Part shown: piece by piece, positions 1 through 7,190 of the stretch
Layout: each line of letters opens with the position of its first letter
Position numbering within the stretch: the first letter of the stretch is position 1
Origin: Clostridiales bacterium
GTDB taxonomy: Bacteria; Bacillota; Clostridia; Oscillospirales; Oscillospiraceae
Direction of reading: 5' to 3'
Assembly (NCBI GenBank): GCA_003516765.1
Contig: DPCD01000160.1
Coordinates: 1-11,552 of the forward strand
Length of the DNA: 11,552 bases
Program-made: the position numbers and the translations under genes
The notes under the pieces: model-generated
Told to the model about the DNA's origin: nothing
The model's input: only the letters and a program-made list of their open reading frames with translations
The model's database searches: none

Positions 1-431
1 GCCGCGCCGAGATGAATGTGCCCATGAGCAAAAAGGTCAATCTCACGATTGCAGCTGCCCAGCCCGAAGTCTTTGCGGCAGGCAAGGCGTTCTTCCTGCG
101 GCTGGCAGGCGCCGAGGACGTGAAGGTCTGCGGCATGGAGGCTGCCGACGCAGCATCCGGAGACGACGGACTTGTGGAAGTGACCACGCACGCGGCGCGT
201 CTGTTCATGCCGCTTGCGGAGCTGGTCGACTTTGAAAAGGAGCTTGCCAGAATCGCGAAGGAAAAGGAAAACTGCCTCAAGCAGATTGCCATGTTCGAGA
301 GCAAGCTCTCCAACGAAGCGTTCGTGTCGAGAGCGCCCGAGAAGGTCGTTAACGACCAGAAGGAGAAGCTGGCAAAGAACCAGGCGCTGCTGGCGCAGCT
401 CATCGAGAGCGAAAAGCGGCTGAAAAAGTAA
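1..431 (+). CDS. valS: Valyl-tRNA synthetase, C-terminal end (partial)
   Basis: This is the last 142 or so codons of a class I aminoacyl-tRNA synthetase that charges tRNA-Val in the cytoplasm. The reading frame is open from the window edge (first full codon at base 3) and ends at TAA 429-431. Seen: the opening residues RAEMNVPMSKK match the conserved anticodon-binding-domain motif of ValRS (usually R-x-E-M-N-V-P-x-x-K). The last 70 or so residues are Lys/Glu-rich with heptad-like spacing (LVDFEKEL, KENCLKQIAMFESKL, VVNDQKEKLAKNQALL). They correspond to the C-terminal coiled-coil arm that contacts the tRNA elbow. The catalytic domain lies outside the window. The ATG at base 12 is internal and is not the gene start. 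An intrinsic terminator follows at 478-513. Confidence 0.93.
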   Translation, partial: RAEMNVPMSKKVNLTIAAAQPEVFAAGKAFFLRLAGAEDVKVCGMEAADAASGDDGLVEVTTHAARLFMPLAELVDFEKELARIAKEKENCLKQIAMFESKLSNEAFVSRAPEKVVNDQKEKLAKNQALLAQLIESEKRLKK

Positions 432-471
432 GCGCTTCCTTCGTTCGACCGAAGACGCAAGGAAAAAATTG

Positions 472-477
472 TATAAT
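472..477 (+). promoter_or_regulatory. Candidate -10 box upstream of spoIIA
   Basis: A perfect TATAAT lies 54 bases before the spoIIAA start. No convincing -35 hexamer sits 16-18 bases upstream, and the TG of an extended -10 is one base out of register. Sigma-H normally drives spoIIA in Bacillus. An AGGAAAA stretch at 460-466 resembles a sigma-H -35, but no GAAT-type -10 follows at the right distance. The box may be genuine or may be chance. Confidence 0.3.
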
Positions 478-513
478 GGACACGCATGGAAATTCCGTGC
501 GTGTCCATTTTTT
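478..513 (+). terminator. Intrinsic terminator after valS
   Basis: GGACACGCA (478-486) pairs perfectly with TGCGTGTCC (498-506). Inside it, GGA (488-490) can pair with TCC (494-496). The stem is followed by a single A and six T (508-513). This is a standard rho-independent terminator oriented for valS. It overlaps the leader of spoIIAA, whose Shine-Dalgarno begins only seven bases later. Confidence 0.85.
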
Positions 514-531
514 CTATCTGGAGTGATGCAA

Positions 532-861
532 ATGAATATGACAAGCTTTTTGCAGGATAAGCGGCTTACCATTGCCCTCAAGGGCGAGATCGACCACCAC
601 AGCGCCAAGGACACCATGCGCATCATCGGCAACAAGATCGACATCTATCTGCCGATGGTCTGCGTGCTGGATTTCCGAGACGTAACGTTCATGGACTCGA
701 GCGGCATCGCGATTGTCATTCACGCCATCCGGCGCATGCGCGAGCTGCGGGGCGTGGTGCGGGTGGAAAACGTACCGCCGCAGCCGATGAAGGTATTGAA
801 GGCGTCCGGAATGGAGCGCATTGTGGTGATTGAAGAAAGGAGCATGGCACATGAAGTGTGA
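532..861 (+). CDS. spoIIAA: Anti-sigma F factor antagonist SpoIIAA
   Basis: A 109-residue STAS-domain protein. Unphosphorylated SpoIIAA binds SpoIIAB and frees sigma-F in the forespore; SpoIIAB phosphorylates it to switch it off. Seen: GEIDHHSA near residues 18-25, matching GELDHHTA of Bacillus SpoIIAA, and FMDSSGI at 53-59. The first serine of the pair (Ser56) aligns with Bacillus Ser58, the phosphorylation site. Length is close to the family norm (about 117). I chose ATG 532 because GGAG (520-523) lies eight bases upstream. ATG 526 and ATG 538 are also in frame, and 526 is too close to the GGAG. The 3' end overlaps spoIIAB by 11 bases, so the two are probably translated together. In Bacillus dacF precedes this gene; here valS does. 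Confidence 0.95.
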   Translation: MNMTSFLQDKRLTIALKGEIDHHSAKDTMRIIGNKIDIYLPMVCVLDFRDVTFMDSSGIAIVIHAIRRMRELRGVVRVENVPPQPMKVLKASGMERIVVIEERSMAHEV

Positions 862-1291
862 AAATCAGATGGAACTGACGTTTCCCAGTCAGTCCAGAAA
901 CGAGGGCTTTGCGCGCGCGGCAGTGGCAGCATTTGCCGCGCAGCTCGACCCGAATCTCGATGAGCTCGGCGATATCAAGACTGCGGTCTCCGAGGCAGTG
1001 ACCAACTGCATCGTCCACGCCTACCGCGACACGATCGGTACAATTTCGCTCAAGTGCCGGATTCTGCCGGGAAGCATCCTCGATATCATCGTCAAGGACC
1101 GGGGCTGCGGCATTGCCGACGTGGCGCAGGCAAGAACGCCGATGTACTCCACCGGCGGCGACGATCGAAGCGGCATGGGCTTTACGATCATGGAGAGCTT
1201 CATGACCGAGCTTCGCGTCACTTCGACGCCCGGAAAGGGCACGACGGTACATATGAAGCGTAAAATTGTCCGCCGGGGCGAAAAGGCGTGA
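851..1291 (+). CDS. spoIIAB: Anti-sigma F factor and serine kinase SpoIIAB
   Basis: A 146-residue GHKL-type ATPase, the same length as Bacillus subtilis SpoIIAB. It holds sigma-F inactive in an ATP-bound complex and phosphorylates SpoIIAA. Seen: the N box SEAVTNCIVHAY (47-58) with Glu48 and Asn52; the G1 box DRGCGI (83-88); and the G2-like RSGMGFTIMESF (106-117). Arg22 in FARAAVAAFAAQLDP aligns with Bacillus Arg20, known to contact both sigma-F and SpoIIAA. I chose ATG 851 because AGGAG (838-842) lies eight bases upstream and the product then begins like other SpoIIAB proteins; an upstream in-frame start at 830 lacks this spacing. The stop codon TGA (1289-1291) shares its last base with the sigF ATG, indicating translational coupling. 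Confidence 0.95.
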   Translation: MKCENQMELTFPSQSRNEGFARAAVAAFAAQLDPNLDELGDIKTAVSEAVTNCIVHAYRDTIGTISLKCRILPGSILDIIVKDRGCGIADVAQARTPMYSTGGDDRSGMGFTIMESFMTELRVTSTPGKGTTVHMKRKIVRRGEKA

Positions 1292-1992
1292 TGGACCGGA
1301 CACAGGCGCTGATTGTCCGCGCGCAGCAGGGAGACAAGGCGGCGTCGGAGCAGCTGGTGCTGGAAAACGCGGGGCTGATCTGGTCGATTGCGCGGCGGTA
1401 TTTTGGGCGCGGCGTGGAGCCGGATGATCTGTATCAGCTCGGGGCGCTCGGCTTTCTCAAGGCAATTGCGGGCTTTGACACGCAGTACGGCACGCAGTTT
1501 TCCACCTACGCCGTGCCGAAAATCGCAGGCGAAATCCGAAGGTTTCTGCGCGACGACGGCGCAGTCAAGGTCAGCCGAAGCGTCAAAGAGCGCGCCGCTG
1601 TCATCAAAAAAGAGCGCCAGCGGCTCACGGGGGAGCTGGGAAGAGAACCGACGCTCTCAGAGCTGTCGCAGTCTCTGGACCTAAGCGTTGAAGAAATCGC
1701 AAGCGCCGAGACGGCGACCAGCAGCGCAGAATCCATCCAGCGCCAGACGGGAGAAGAAGGCATCACGCTCGAGGATGTGCTGGCAGGACCCGAGATGGAG
1801 GACGGCATTTTAGAGCGCATGGCGCTCAAACAAGCGGTTTCGAATCTTTCCGCGCGCGAGCAGATGGTCATTTCTCTGCGGTATTTTCACGGGCTCACGC
1901 AGCAGAAGGTCGCGTCCATCATCGGCGTGTCGCAGGTACAGGTCAGCCGGATTGAAAAAAAGGCGCTCGAACGGCTGCGGACGTTTTTTTAG
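1291..1992 (+). CDS. sigF: RNA polymerase sporulation sigma factor, sigma-F (SpoIIAC)
   Basis: A 233-residue sigma-70 family factor of the sporulation SigF/SigG type; the SpoIIAA-SpoIIAB context identifies it as sigma-F, the first forespore-specific factor. Seen in order: region 2 with DDLYQLGALGFLKAIAGFD (45-63) and the -10 recognition stretch TYAVPKIAGEIRRFLRDDG (72-90); region 3 from about 95 (SRSVKERA) to 165; and region 4.2, a helix-turn-helix at LTQQKVASIIGVSQVQVSRI (202-221), for the -35 element. It is slightly shorter than Bacillus sigma-F (about 255), mainly at the N-terminus. The ATG overlaps the spoIIAB stop; a GTG three bases upstream is also possible. The ribosome site is weak (AAAAGG 1281-1286), consistent with coupling. 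No spoVA genes follow, unlike Bacillus. Confidence 0.95.
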   Translation: MDRTQALIVRAQQGDKAASEQLVLENAGLIWSIARRYFGRGVEPDDLYQLGALGFLKAIAGFDTQYGTQFSTYAVPKIAGEIRRFLRDDGAVKVSRSVKERAAVIKKERQRLTGELGREPTLSELSQSLDLSVEEIASAETATSSAESIQRQTGEEGITLEDVLAGPEMEDGILERMALKQAVSNLSAREQMVISLRYFHGLTQQKVASIIGVSQVQVSRIEKKALERLRTFF

Positions 1993-2021
1993 GTGACAAA
2001 TCGACAGAATTATATTAAAAT
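1993..2021 (+). promoter_or_regulatory. Sigma-A type promoter for pcrA
   Basis: GTGACA (1993-1998) and TAAAAT (2016-2021) each match the consensus hexamers at five of six positions and are separated by exactly 17 bases. It begins directly after the sigF stop codon and lies 28 bases before the pcrA ATG, so pcrA and the genes behind it can be expressed in growing cells independently of the spoIIA operon. Confidence 0.72.
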
Positions 2022-2049
2022 AGCTTTACTATGAAATACAGGTGAAGCT

Positions 2050-4482
2050 ATGACAACTGATTTTGAAACGCGATTTCTGGCGGCGCGCCGTGCGGTGATT
2101 GCCCGGCGGTTTTCGCACTTAAACGATATGCAGCAGAAGGCGGTCATGACGACCGAAGGACCGCTGCTTTTACTTGCCGGCGCAGGAAGCGGCAAGACGA
2201 CGGTACTGATTCAGCGCATTGCAAACCTCATTGCCTTCGGCGAGGGCGCGGATTCCAACGAAATTCCCGATTACATCACGGAAGACGACGTGGAATTTCT
2301 GGAGCAGTATCTTCAGAACCCGCTCCCGGAAAACCAGCCGAGAGCCGAGGCGCTTTCCGCGCTGCATCCGGCAGCGCCGTGGTCGATTCTTGCCATCACG
2401 TTTACCAACAAGGCGGCAAACGAACTCAAAGACCGACTGGGGAAGTTGCTCGGCGAGCAGGCGATGGACGTCTGGGCAATGACGTTCCACGCCGCCTGCT
2501 GCCGGATTCTCCGGCGCGATATTGACCGGTTCGAGGGTTACTCTTCAAGCTTTACGATCTATGATACCTCCGACTCTGAGCGCGTGATCAAGGACGTTCT
2601 GAAGGACCTCAACATGGACGAGAAGGTGTTTCCGCCGAGGCTGTGCTTGTCCGTCATCAGCAAGGCGAAGGACAAGGCGCAGCACCCGGACGAATTCTCG
2701 AAAGTTGCCGACCGCGCGGGAGACTACCGCATGGAGAAAATCGCCGAGATTTACGAGGGCTATCAGAAGCGTCTTCACGAAGCGAACGCTTTGGACTTTG
2801 ACGATATCATTCTCAAGACCGTGGAGCTTTTAGAGGCGTTTGAGGATGTGCGGACCTATTATCAGCGCAAGTTCCGCTACGTTCTCATCGACGAGTATCA
2901 GGACACGAACGAGCTGCAGTACCGGCTGTCGTCGCTTCTGGCTGGGGGCTATGAAAACATCTGCGTCGTGGGCGACGACGATCAGTCGATCTACAAGTTC
3001 CGCGGCGCGACGATTGAGAACATTCTCTCGTTTGAAAAGCAGTACCATGGCGCAAAGGTGATCCGGCTCGAGCAGAACTACCGCTCGACCAAATCCATTC
3101 TAGACGCGGCAAACGCGGTGATCTCCCACAATCAGGGGCGCAAGGGCAAAAAACTCTGGACGAAGAACGCCTCGGGCGATAAGATTACGGTCTATGAGGC
3201 GCTCAACGAATCGGACGAGGCAAACTACGTCGCGGGGCGGATTTTCTCGATCTCCAAGGGAAAGAATTTCAAAGATTTCGCAATTCTGTATCGCACGAAC
3301 GCACAGTCGAACGCGCTCGAATATGCCTTCAAGCGCAACAGCATTCCGTATCGGATCATCGGTGGCACGCGCTTTTTTGACCGCGCCGAAGTCAAGGACA
3401 TGCTGGCGTACCTGTGCGTGATCAACAACCGCGCGGACGATCTGCGCCTGCTTCGCATCATCAACAATCCACCCCGTGGCATCGGTGCGAAGACCATCGA
3501 GATGGCCTCGCGGCAGGCGCAGGCGGCAGGCGTGCCGCTCTACAACGTCATTTCCGACCCCTACAGCTATCCGAGTCTGGAAAAGGCGGCGGCGAAGCTG
3601 ATGGCGTTCACGGTTCTGATCGAGGACTGCGCAGAGCTGCTTAAAACGCTCAGTCTGCCGGACTTTTATGAGGAGCTTTTGATCCGCACCGGCTATGTCA
3701 CGATGCTCGAGAGCAAGGACGATGTGGAGTCGCGCGCCCGGCTTGAGAACGTGCGAGAGCTCAAATCCAGCATCGTCAGCTACTGCGAAAACACGGACCT
3801 GCCGACGCTTGCCGGTTTCCTGGAGGAAATTGCGCTCTATACAGACATCGAGCAGTATGACGCGGAGGCGGACGCGGTCGTCATGATGACGATGCATGCG
3901 GCGAAGGGATTGGAATTTCCGCATGTGTTCCTGGTGGGACTCGAAGAAGGATTGTTCCCCGGCACGAGAAGTCTTGGCGACCCCGAGGAGATGGAAGAAG
4001 AGCGACGGCTCTGCTACGTCGCTATCACGCGCGCGAAGCAGTCACTTACCATCTGCTATGCAAGAACCCGCATGCTCTACGGCAGAACGACGACGAACAT
4101 CGCCTCGCGCTTTGTCGACGAGCTTCCGCCCGAGTGCGTCAATCGGACCGAGCAGCCGAAGCCAAAATACGATCAGCCGCGCGACTACGGCAGCTTCGGC
4201 AGGGTTTCCATCTACGGAGACTACGAATCGTTTTCCCCGCGCCCGGCAGGGCAGAGCGCGCCGAGAAGAAGCTATTCTTCAGTGGTGCCGGAGACAAAGA
4301 AAAAAGCGCCAGCGGTGCAGTTTTCCAAGGGCGAAATGGTGCAGCACAAGGCGTTCGGGCGCGGCATGGTGCTGAGCGTTATTCCGATGGGCGGCGACGC
4401 GCTACTGGAAATTGCGTTCGACGGCGTCGGCACCAAGAAGCTGATGGCAAACACCGCAAGCCAGCATATGACAAAGCTTTAG
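2050..4482 (+). CDS. pcrA: ATP-dependent DNA helicase PcrA (UvrD family)
   Basis: An 810-residue superfamily 1A 3'-5' DNA helicase used in DNA repair and removal of replication and transcription obstacles. Seen: Q motif LNDMQQKAV (24-32); Walker A AGAGSGKT (43-50); motif Ia ITFTNKAANEL; Walker B DEYQDTN (from Asp281); motif III VVGDDDQSIYKFRGA; motif IV RLEQNYRS; motif V with MHAAKGLEF (from Met615); and motif VI CYVAITRAK with Arg661. After a Tyr/Pro-rich linker (about 700-754) the end, FSKGEMVQHKAFGRGMV onward, is the Tudor-like C-terminal domain known to contact RNA polymerase. Usual PcrA length is near 730. The excess comes largely from an acidic insertion at about residues 64-107, between motifs I and Ia. 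AGGTGA (2040-2045) serves as ribosome site. No terminator separates it from yunB. Confidence 0.96.
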   Translation: MTTDFETRFLAARRAVIARRFSHLNDMQQKAVMTTEGPLLLLAGAGSGKTTVLIQRIANLIAFGEGADSNEIPDYITEDDVEFLEQYLQNPLPENQPRAEALSALHPAAPWSILAITFTNKAANELKDRLGKLLGEQAMDVWAMTFHAACCRILRRDIDRFEGYSSSFTIYDTSDSERVIKDVLKDLNMDEKVFPPRLCLSVISKAKDKAQHPDEFSKVADRAGDYRMEKIAEIYEGYQKRLHEANALDFDDIILKTVELLEAFEDVRTYYQRKFRYVLIDEYQDTNELQYRLSSLLAGGYENICVVGDDDQSIYKFRGATIENILSFEKQYHGAKVIRLEQNYRSTKSILDAANAVISHNQGRKGKKLWTKNASGDKITVYEALNESDEANYVAGRIFSISKGKNFKDFAILYRTNAQSNALEYAFKRNSIPYRIIGGTRFFDRAEVKDMLAYLCVINNRADDLRLLRIINNPPRGIGAKTIEMASRQAQAAGVPLYNVISDPYSYPSLEKAAAKLMAFTVLIEDCAELLKTLSLPDFYEELLIRTGYVTMLESKDDVESRARLENVRELKSSIVSYCENTDLPTLAGFLEEIALYTDIEQYDAEADAVVMMTMHAAKGLEFPHVFLVGLEEGLFPGTRSLGDPEEMEEERRLCYVAITRAKQSLTICYARTRMLYGRTTTNIASRFVDELPPECVNRTEQPKPKYDQPRDYGSFGRVSIYGDYESFSPRPAGQSAPRRSYSSVVPETKKKAPAVQFSKGEMVQHKAFGRGMVLSVIPMGGDALLEIAFDGVGTKKLMANTASQHMTKL

Positions 4483-4512
4483 CGGGCGACTGACCCAATC
4501 AGAATCTCCCCA

Positions 4513-4541
4513 GCATATTGCGCCGCCTGCCGGCATAGGCT
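4513..4541 (+). promoter_or_regulatory. Candidate sigma-E promoter for yunB
   Basis: GCATATT (4513-4519) fits the sigma-E -35 consensus KMATATT fully. CATAGGCT (4534-4541) matches CATACAMT at six of eight positions, with 14 bases between them, the spacing known for sigma-E. yunB of Bacillus subtilis belongs to the sigma-E regulon, which supports the call. The predicted start is near base 4548, leaving a leader of only about 14 bases that begins at the Shine-Dalgarno. sigE is not in this window. Confidence 0.5.
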
Positions 4542-4556
4542 GTTAGCCGGAGGTGG
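4523..4556 (+). promoter_or_regulatory. Hairpin covering the yunB ribosome binding site
   Basis: CCGGC (4530-4534) pairs with GCCGG (4546-4550). After one bulged G, CCGCCT (4523-4528) pairs with AGGTGG (4551-4556), including one G-U pair. The loop is 11 bases. The 3' arm contains the GGAGGTGG ribosome site of yunB. There is no T-run, so it is not a standard terminator. Confidence 0.5.
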
Positions 4557-4561
4557 TGGCA

Positions 4562-5185
4562 ATGAACCGGCTAAAACGGCGCAGGCGCCGTCTGGCGCTT
4601 GTAGGCTTGCTGCTTCTGATGATCGGAAGCGTTGTGCTGCTGCAGCTGCGCATTGCGCCGACGCTCCGCAGAATTGCGGAAAACCAGGTTGTGAACGCGG
4701 CGTCCAACGCCATTTTCCGCGCCGTCACGCGCCAGCTGCAAACCGGAAGCGTCGACTACAGCCGTATCATCGGGCTTGAAAAGGACGAGACCGGCAGGAT
4801 TGCGGCGCTTACAACCGACATGCAGCAGGTGGCAAAGCTCAAATCGGAGGTGCTGGCGTTTCTGGACGAGGAAATCTCGAACATGGACGACGAGGCGCTG
4901 TCCGTGCCCGTGGGAAGCCTGCTGTTTCCGACGTTTTTTGCCGGGCGCGGATTTTCGATTCCCGTGCGCGTGCTTGCCCTCAACAGCACGAACGCCGATT
5001 TTTACAGCAGCATCGAGTCTGTCGGCATCAACCAGAGCGTGCAGCAGATTCGCATTACCTTTACCGTCAGCCTGTCCTTTCTGACGCCCGTGGGCATTTC
5101 GGATACGGAGGTGACAAGCGACGTGCTGGCGGCGCAGACCATTCTTCTCGGCGATGTGCCCGAGAGCTATCTTTATCTGGGATAG
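4562..5185 (+). CDS. yunB: Sporulation protein YunB
   Basis: A 207-residue protein of the YunB family, made in the mother cell and required for full spore formation in Bacillus subtilis; its biochemical role is not known. Seen: a basic start (MNRLKRRRRR), one hydrophobic segment at about 12-31 acting as an uncleaved membrane anchor, then the exported YunB domain. Typical stretches are FSIPVRVLALNSTNADFYSS, SVGINQSVQQIRITF and the C-terminal TILLGDVPESYLYLG, which is the family hallmark. I chose ATG 4562 because GGAGG (4549-4553) lies eight bases upstream. GTG codons at 4553 and 4556 overlap the ribosome site itself and are unlikely. It lies 79 bases after pcrA and 31 before ligA, so growth-phase read-through is possible unless the hairpin at 4523-4556 blocks translation. 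Confidence 0.9.
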   Translation: MNRLKRRRRRLALVGLLLLMIGSVVLLQLRIAPTLRRIAENQVVNAASNAIFRAVTRQLQTGSVDYSRIIGLEKDETGRIAALTTDMQQVAKLKSEVLAFLDEEISNMDDEALSVPVGSLLFPTFFAGRGFSIPVRVLALNSTNADFYSSIESVGINQSVQQIRITFTVSLSFLTPVGISDTEVTSDVLAAQTILLGDVPESYLYLG

Positions 5186-5216
5186 CATCCGTTGACAGGA
5201 GAAACAGAGGTTATTT

Positions 5217-7190
5217 ATGGAACCGCAAAAAGAGATACAGCAGCTCACCAAAGAGCTGGAACACGCAGGCTTTTTATACTATGTGAAGGACGCGCCGGAG
5301 ATGTCGGACTACGACTATGACCACAAGCTCCGCAGACTCGAGGAGCTTGAGGCGCAGTACCCGGAGTATGCGCTGCCCAACAGCCCGACGAGGCGCGTCG
5401 GCGGCGCGGCGCTTTCGCAGTTTGTGAAGGTCCGTCACGAGGTGCCGCTCGAGAGCTTACAGGACGTGTTTTCCTATGACGAGCTGCGGGAATTTGACGA
5501 GCGCCTCCGAAAAGACGAGCCGGAGGCTGCGTACAGTGTTGAGCCCAAAATCGACGGACTTTCGGTGGCGCTCGAGTATGTGAACGGAGAGTTTGTCCGC
5601 GGCGCGACGAGAGGCGACGGGCTCATCGGCGAAGATGTGACGGAAAATCTCAAGACCGTGCGCTCCATTCCGCTGCATTTGGAGAACGCGCCTGCGCGGC
5701 TCATCGTCCGGGGCGAGGTATATATGCCGCGCGCCAGCTTTGAAGCGCTCAACGAGGCGCAGGAAAAGCTCGGAAAGCCGCTCTTTGCCAACCCCAGAAA
5801 CGCGGCGGCGGGCTCTTTGCGCCAGCTCGACCCCAAAATTGCAGCGCAGCGCAGGCTCGACATTCTGGTGTTCAATCTGCAGCTGGCAGAGGGTGTGTCC
5901 TTCAGGACGCACACCGAGACGCTCGACTATCTGCGTGCGCTTTCCTTTAAGGTTATCGATTACACGCGCTGCAAGACCATCGATGAGGCGGTTCATACCA
6001 TCGCGGCAATCGGCGAAACGCGGTATGATCTTCCTTACGATATCGACGGCGCGGTCGTCAAGCTCGACAGCCTTGCCGGACGCATCCGCATGGGCAGCAC
6101 GGCAAAATTTCCGCGCTGGGCGGCGGCGTTCAAGTATCCGCCCGAGGTCAAAGAGACTGTTTTGCAGGATATCGTTGTGCAGGTCGGAAGAACCGGCGTT
6201 CTGACCCCGCGCGCGATTGTCGCGCCCGTGCATCTGGCAGGGACGACTGTGACGGCGGCGACGCTTCACAATCAGGATTTCATCTCGCAGAAGGATATCC
6301 GCATCGGCGATACCGTAAAGATCCGCAAAGCAGGGGAGATTATTCCCGAAATTCTCGAGGTCGTGTTGGAGAAGCGCCCGGCGGGAACGACGCCGTATTT
6401 CCTGCCGGCGAAGTGCCCGGTCTGCGGCGCGGCGGTAGAGCGCGACGAGGACGGCGCGGCGCTTCGGTGTACGGGCGCAGAGTGCCCGGCGCAGCTGTCG
6501 CGCAATCTGGCGCACTTTGTCTCGCGCGAGGCGATGAACATCGACGGGCTGGGAAGCGCGATCATTGATCAGCTGATCGAAGAAAAGATGCTTGCAAACC
6601 CGGCGGACCTGTATTCGCTCGACTTTGAGAAGCTGGCGACGCTGCCGGGACTCGGGCAGAAATCGGCGGACAATCTGAAAGCTGCCATCGACAAGAGCCG
6701 GGAAAATGATCTTTCGCGCCTTCTGTGCGCCTTCGGCATCCGGCAGGTCGGCGTAAAGGCGGCAAAGGTCCTGGCAAGCCATTTCGGAACGCTCGACGCG
6801 CTGATGAACGCGACGGAAGAAGCGCTTCTGGAGGTTCCGGATGTGGGCAAGACGACGGCGGACGCGCTGCGTGCCTGGTTCCAGAGCCCGCAGTCGCAGG
6901 ATCTGATTGCGCGTCTGCGCGCGGCAAACGTCAACTTCACCTCTCACAATCAGGTCACGGACACGCGCTTTGCCGGAAAGACCTTCGTGCTGACGGGCGC
7001 TTTGCGCCTGTTCACCCGCGACGAGGCGACGGCAAAAATCGAATCGTTCGGCGGGAAAGCCGCAGGCTCGGTCTCCAAAAAGACGAGCTACGTCGTCGCC
7101 GGAGAGAATGCAGGCAGCAAGCTCAAAAAGGCGAACGAGCTGGGCATTCCGGTTCTCTCTGAGCAGGAATTTCTGGACATGCTGCAATGA
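5217..7190 (+). CDS. ligA: NAD-dependent DNA ligase LigA
   Basis: A 657-residue ligase that seals nicks at Okazaki fragments and repair sites using NAD. Length is normal for the family. Seen: the N-terminal Ia domain that binds nicotinamide mononucleotide (YYVKDAPEMSDYDYD, residues about 21-35); the adenylation motif EPKIDG with the AMP-accepting Lys111; an OB-fold region; a four-cysteine zinc finger (Cys400, Cys403, Cys418, Cys423); tandem helix-hairpin-helix repeats (LPGLGQKSADNL, VPDVGKTTADAL); and a C-terminal BRCT domain from about residue 581 (FAGKTFVLTGAL to EQEFLDML). AGAGG (5206-5210) lies six bases before the ATG. The stop overlaps the next gene as ATGA, so the pair is cotranscribed and probably translationally coupled. 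Confidence 0.97.
   Translation: MEPQKEIQQLTKELEHAGFLYYVKDAPEMSDYDYDHKLRRLEELEAQYPEYALPNSPTRRVGGAALSQFVKVRHEVPLESLQDVFSYDELREFDERLRKDEPEAAYSVEPKIDGLSVALEYVNGEFVRGATRGDGLIGEDVTENLKTVRSIPLHLENAPARLIVRGEVYMPRASFEALNEAQEKLGKPLFANPRNAAAGSLRQLDPKIAAQRRLDILVFNLQLAEGVSFRTHTETLDYLRALSFKVIDYTRCKTIDEAVHTIAAIGETRYDLPYDIDGAVVKLDSLAGRIRMGSTAKFPRWAAAFKYPPEVKETVLQDIVVQVGRTGVLTPRAIVAPVHLAGTTVTAATLHNQDFISQKDIRIGDTVKIRKAGEIIPEILEVVLEKRPAGTTPYFLPAKCPVCGAAVERDEDGAALRCTGAECPAQLSRNLAHFVSREAMNIDGLGSAIIDQLIEEKMLANPADLYSLDFEKLATLPGLGQKSADNLKAAIDKSRENDLSRLLCAFGIRQVGVKAAKVLASHFGTLDALMNATEEALLEVPDVGKTTADALRAWFQSPQSQDLIARLRAANVNFTSHNQVTDTRFAGKTFVLTGALRLFTRDEATAKIESFGGKAAGSVSKKTSYVVAGENAGSKLKKANELGIPVLSEQEFLDMLQ

Noticed and set aside
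460..490. Sigma-H promoter for spoIIA
   Set aside because: AGGAAAA is present, but no GAAT-like -10 lies at the required distance.
1955..1990. A7 and T7 runs flanking the end of sigF, resembling a terminator
   Set aside because: The interior does not form a convincing GC stem, and both runs lie in codons (Lys-Lys and Phe-Phe) at the conserved sigma region 4 end.
5192..5197. Perfect TTGACA before ligA as a promoter -35
   Set aside because: The -10 position at 16-18 bases falls on the ligA start codon and does not resemble TATAAT. Chance is likely.
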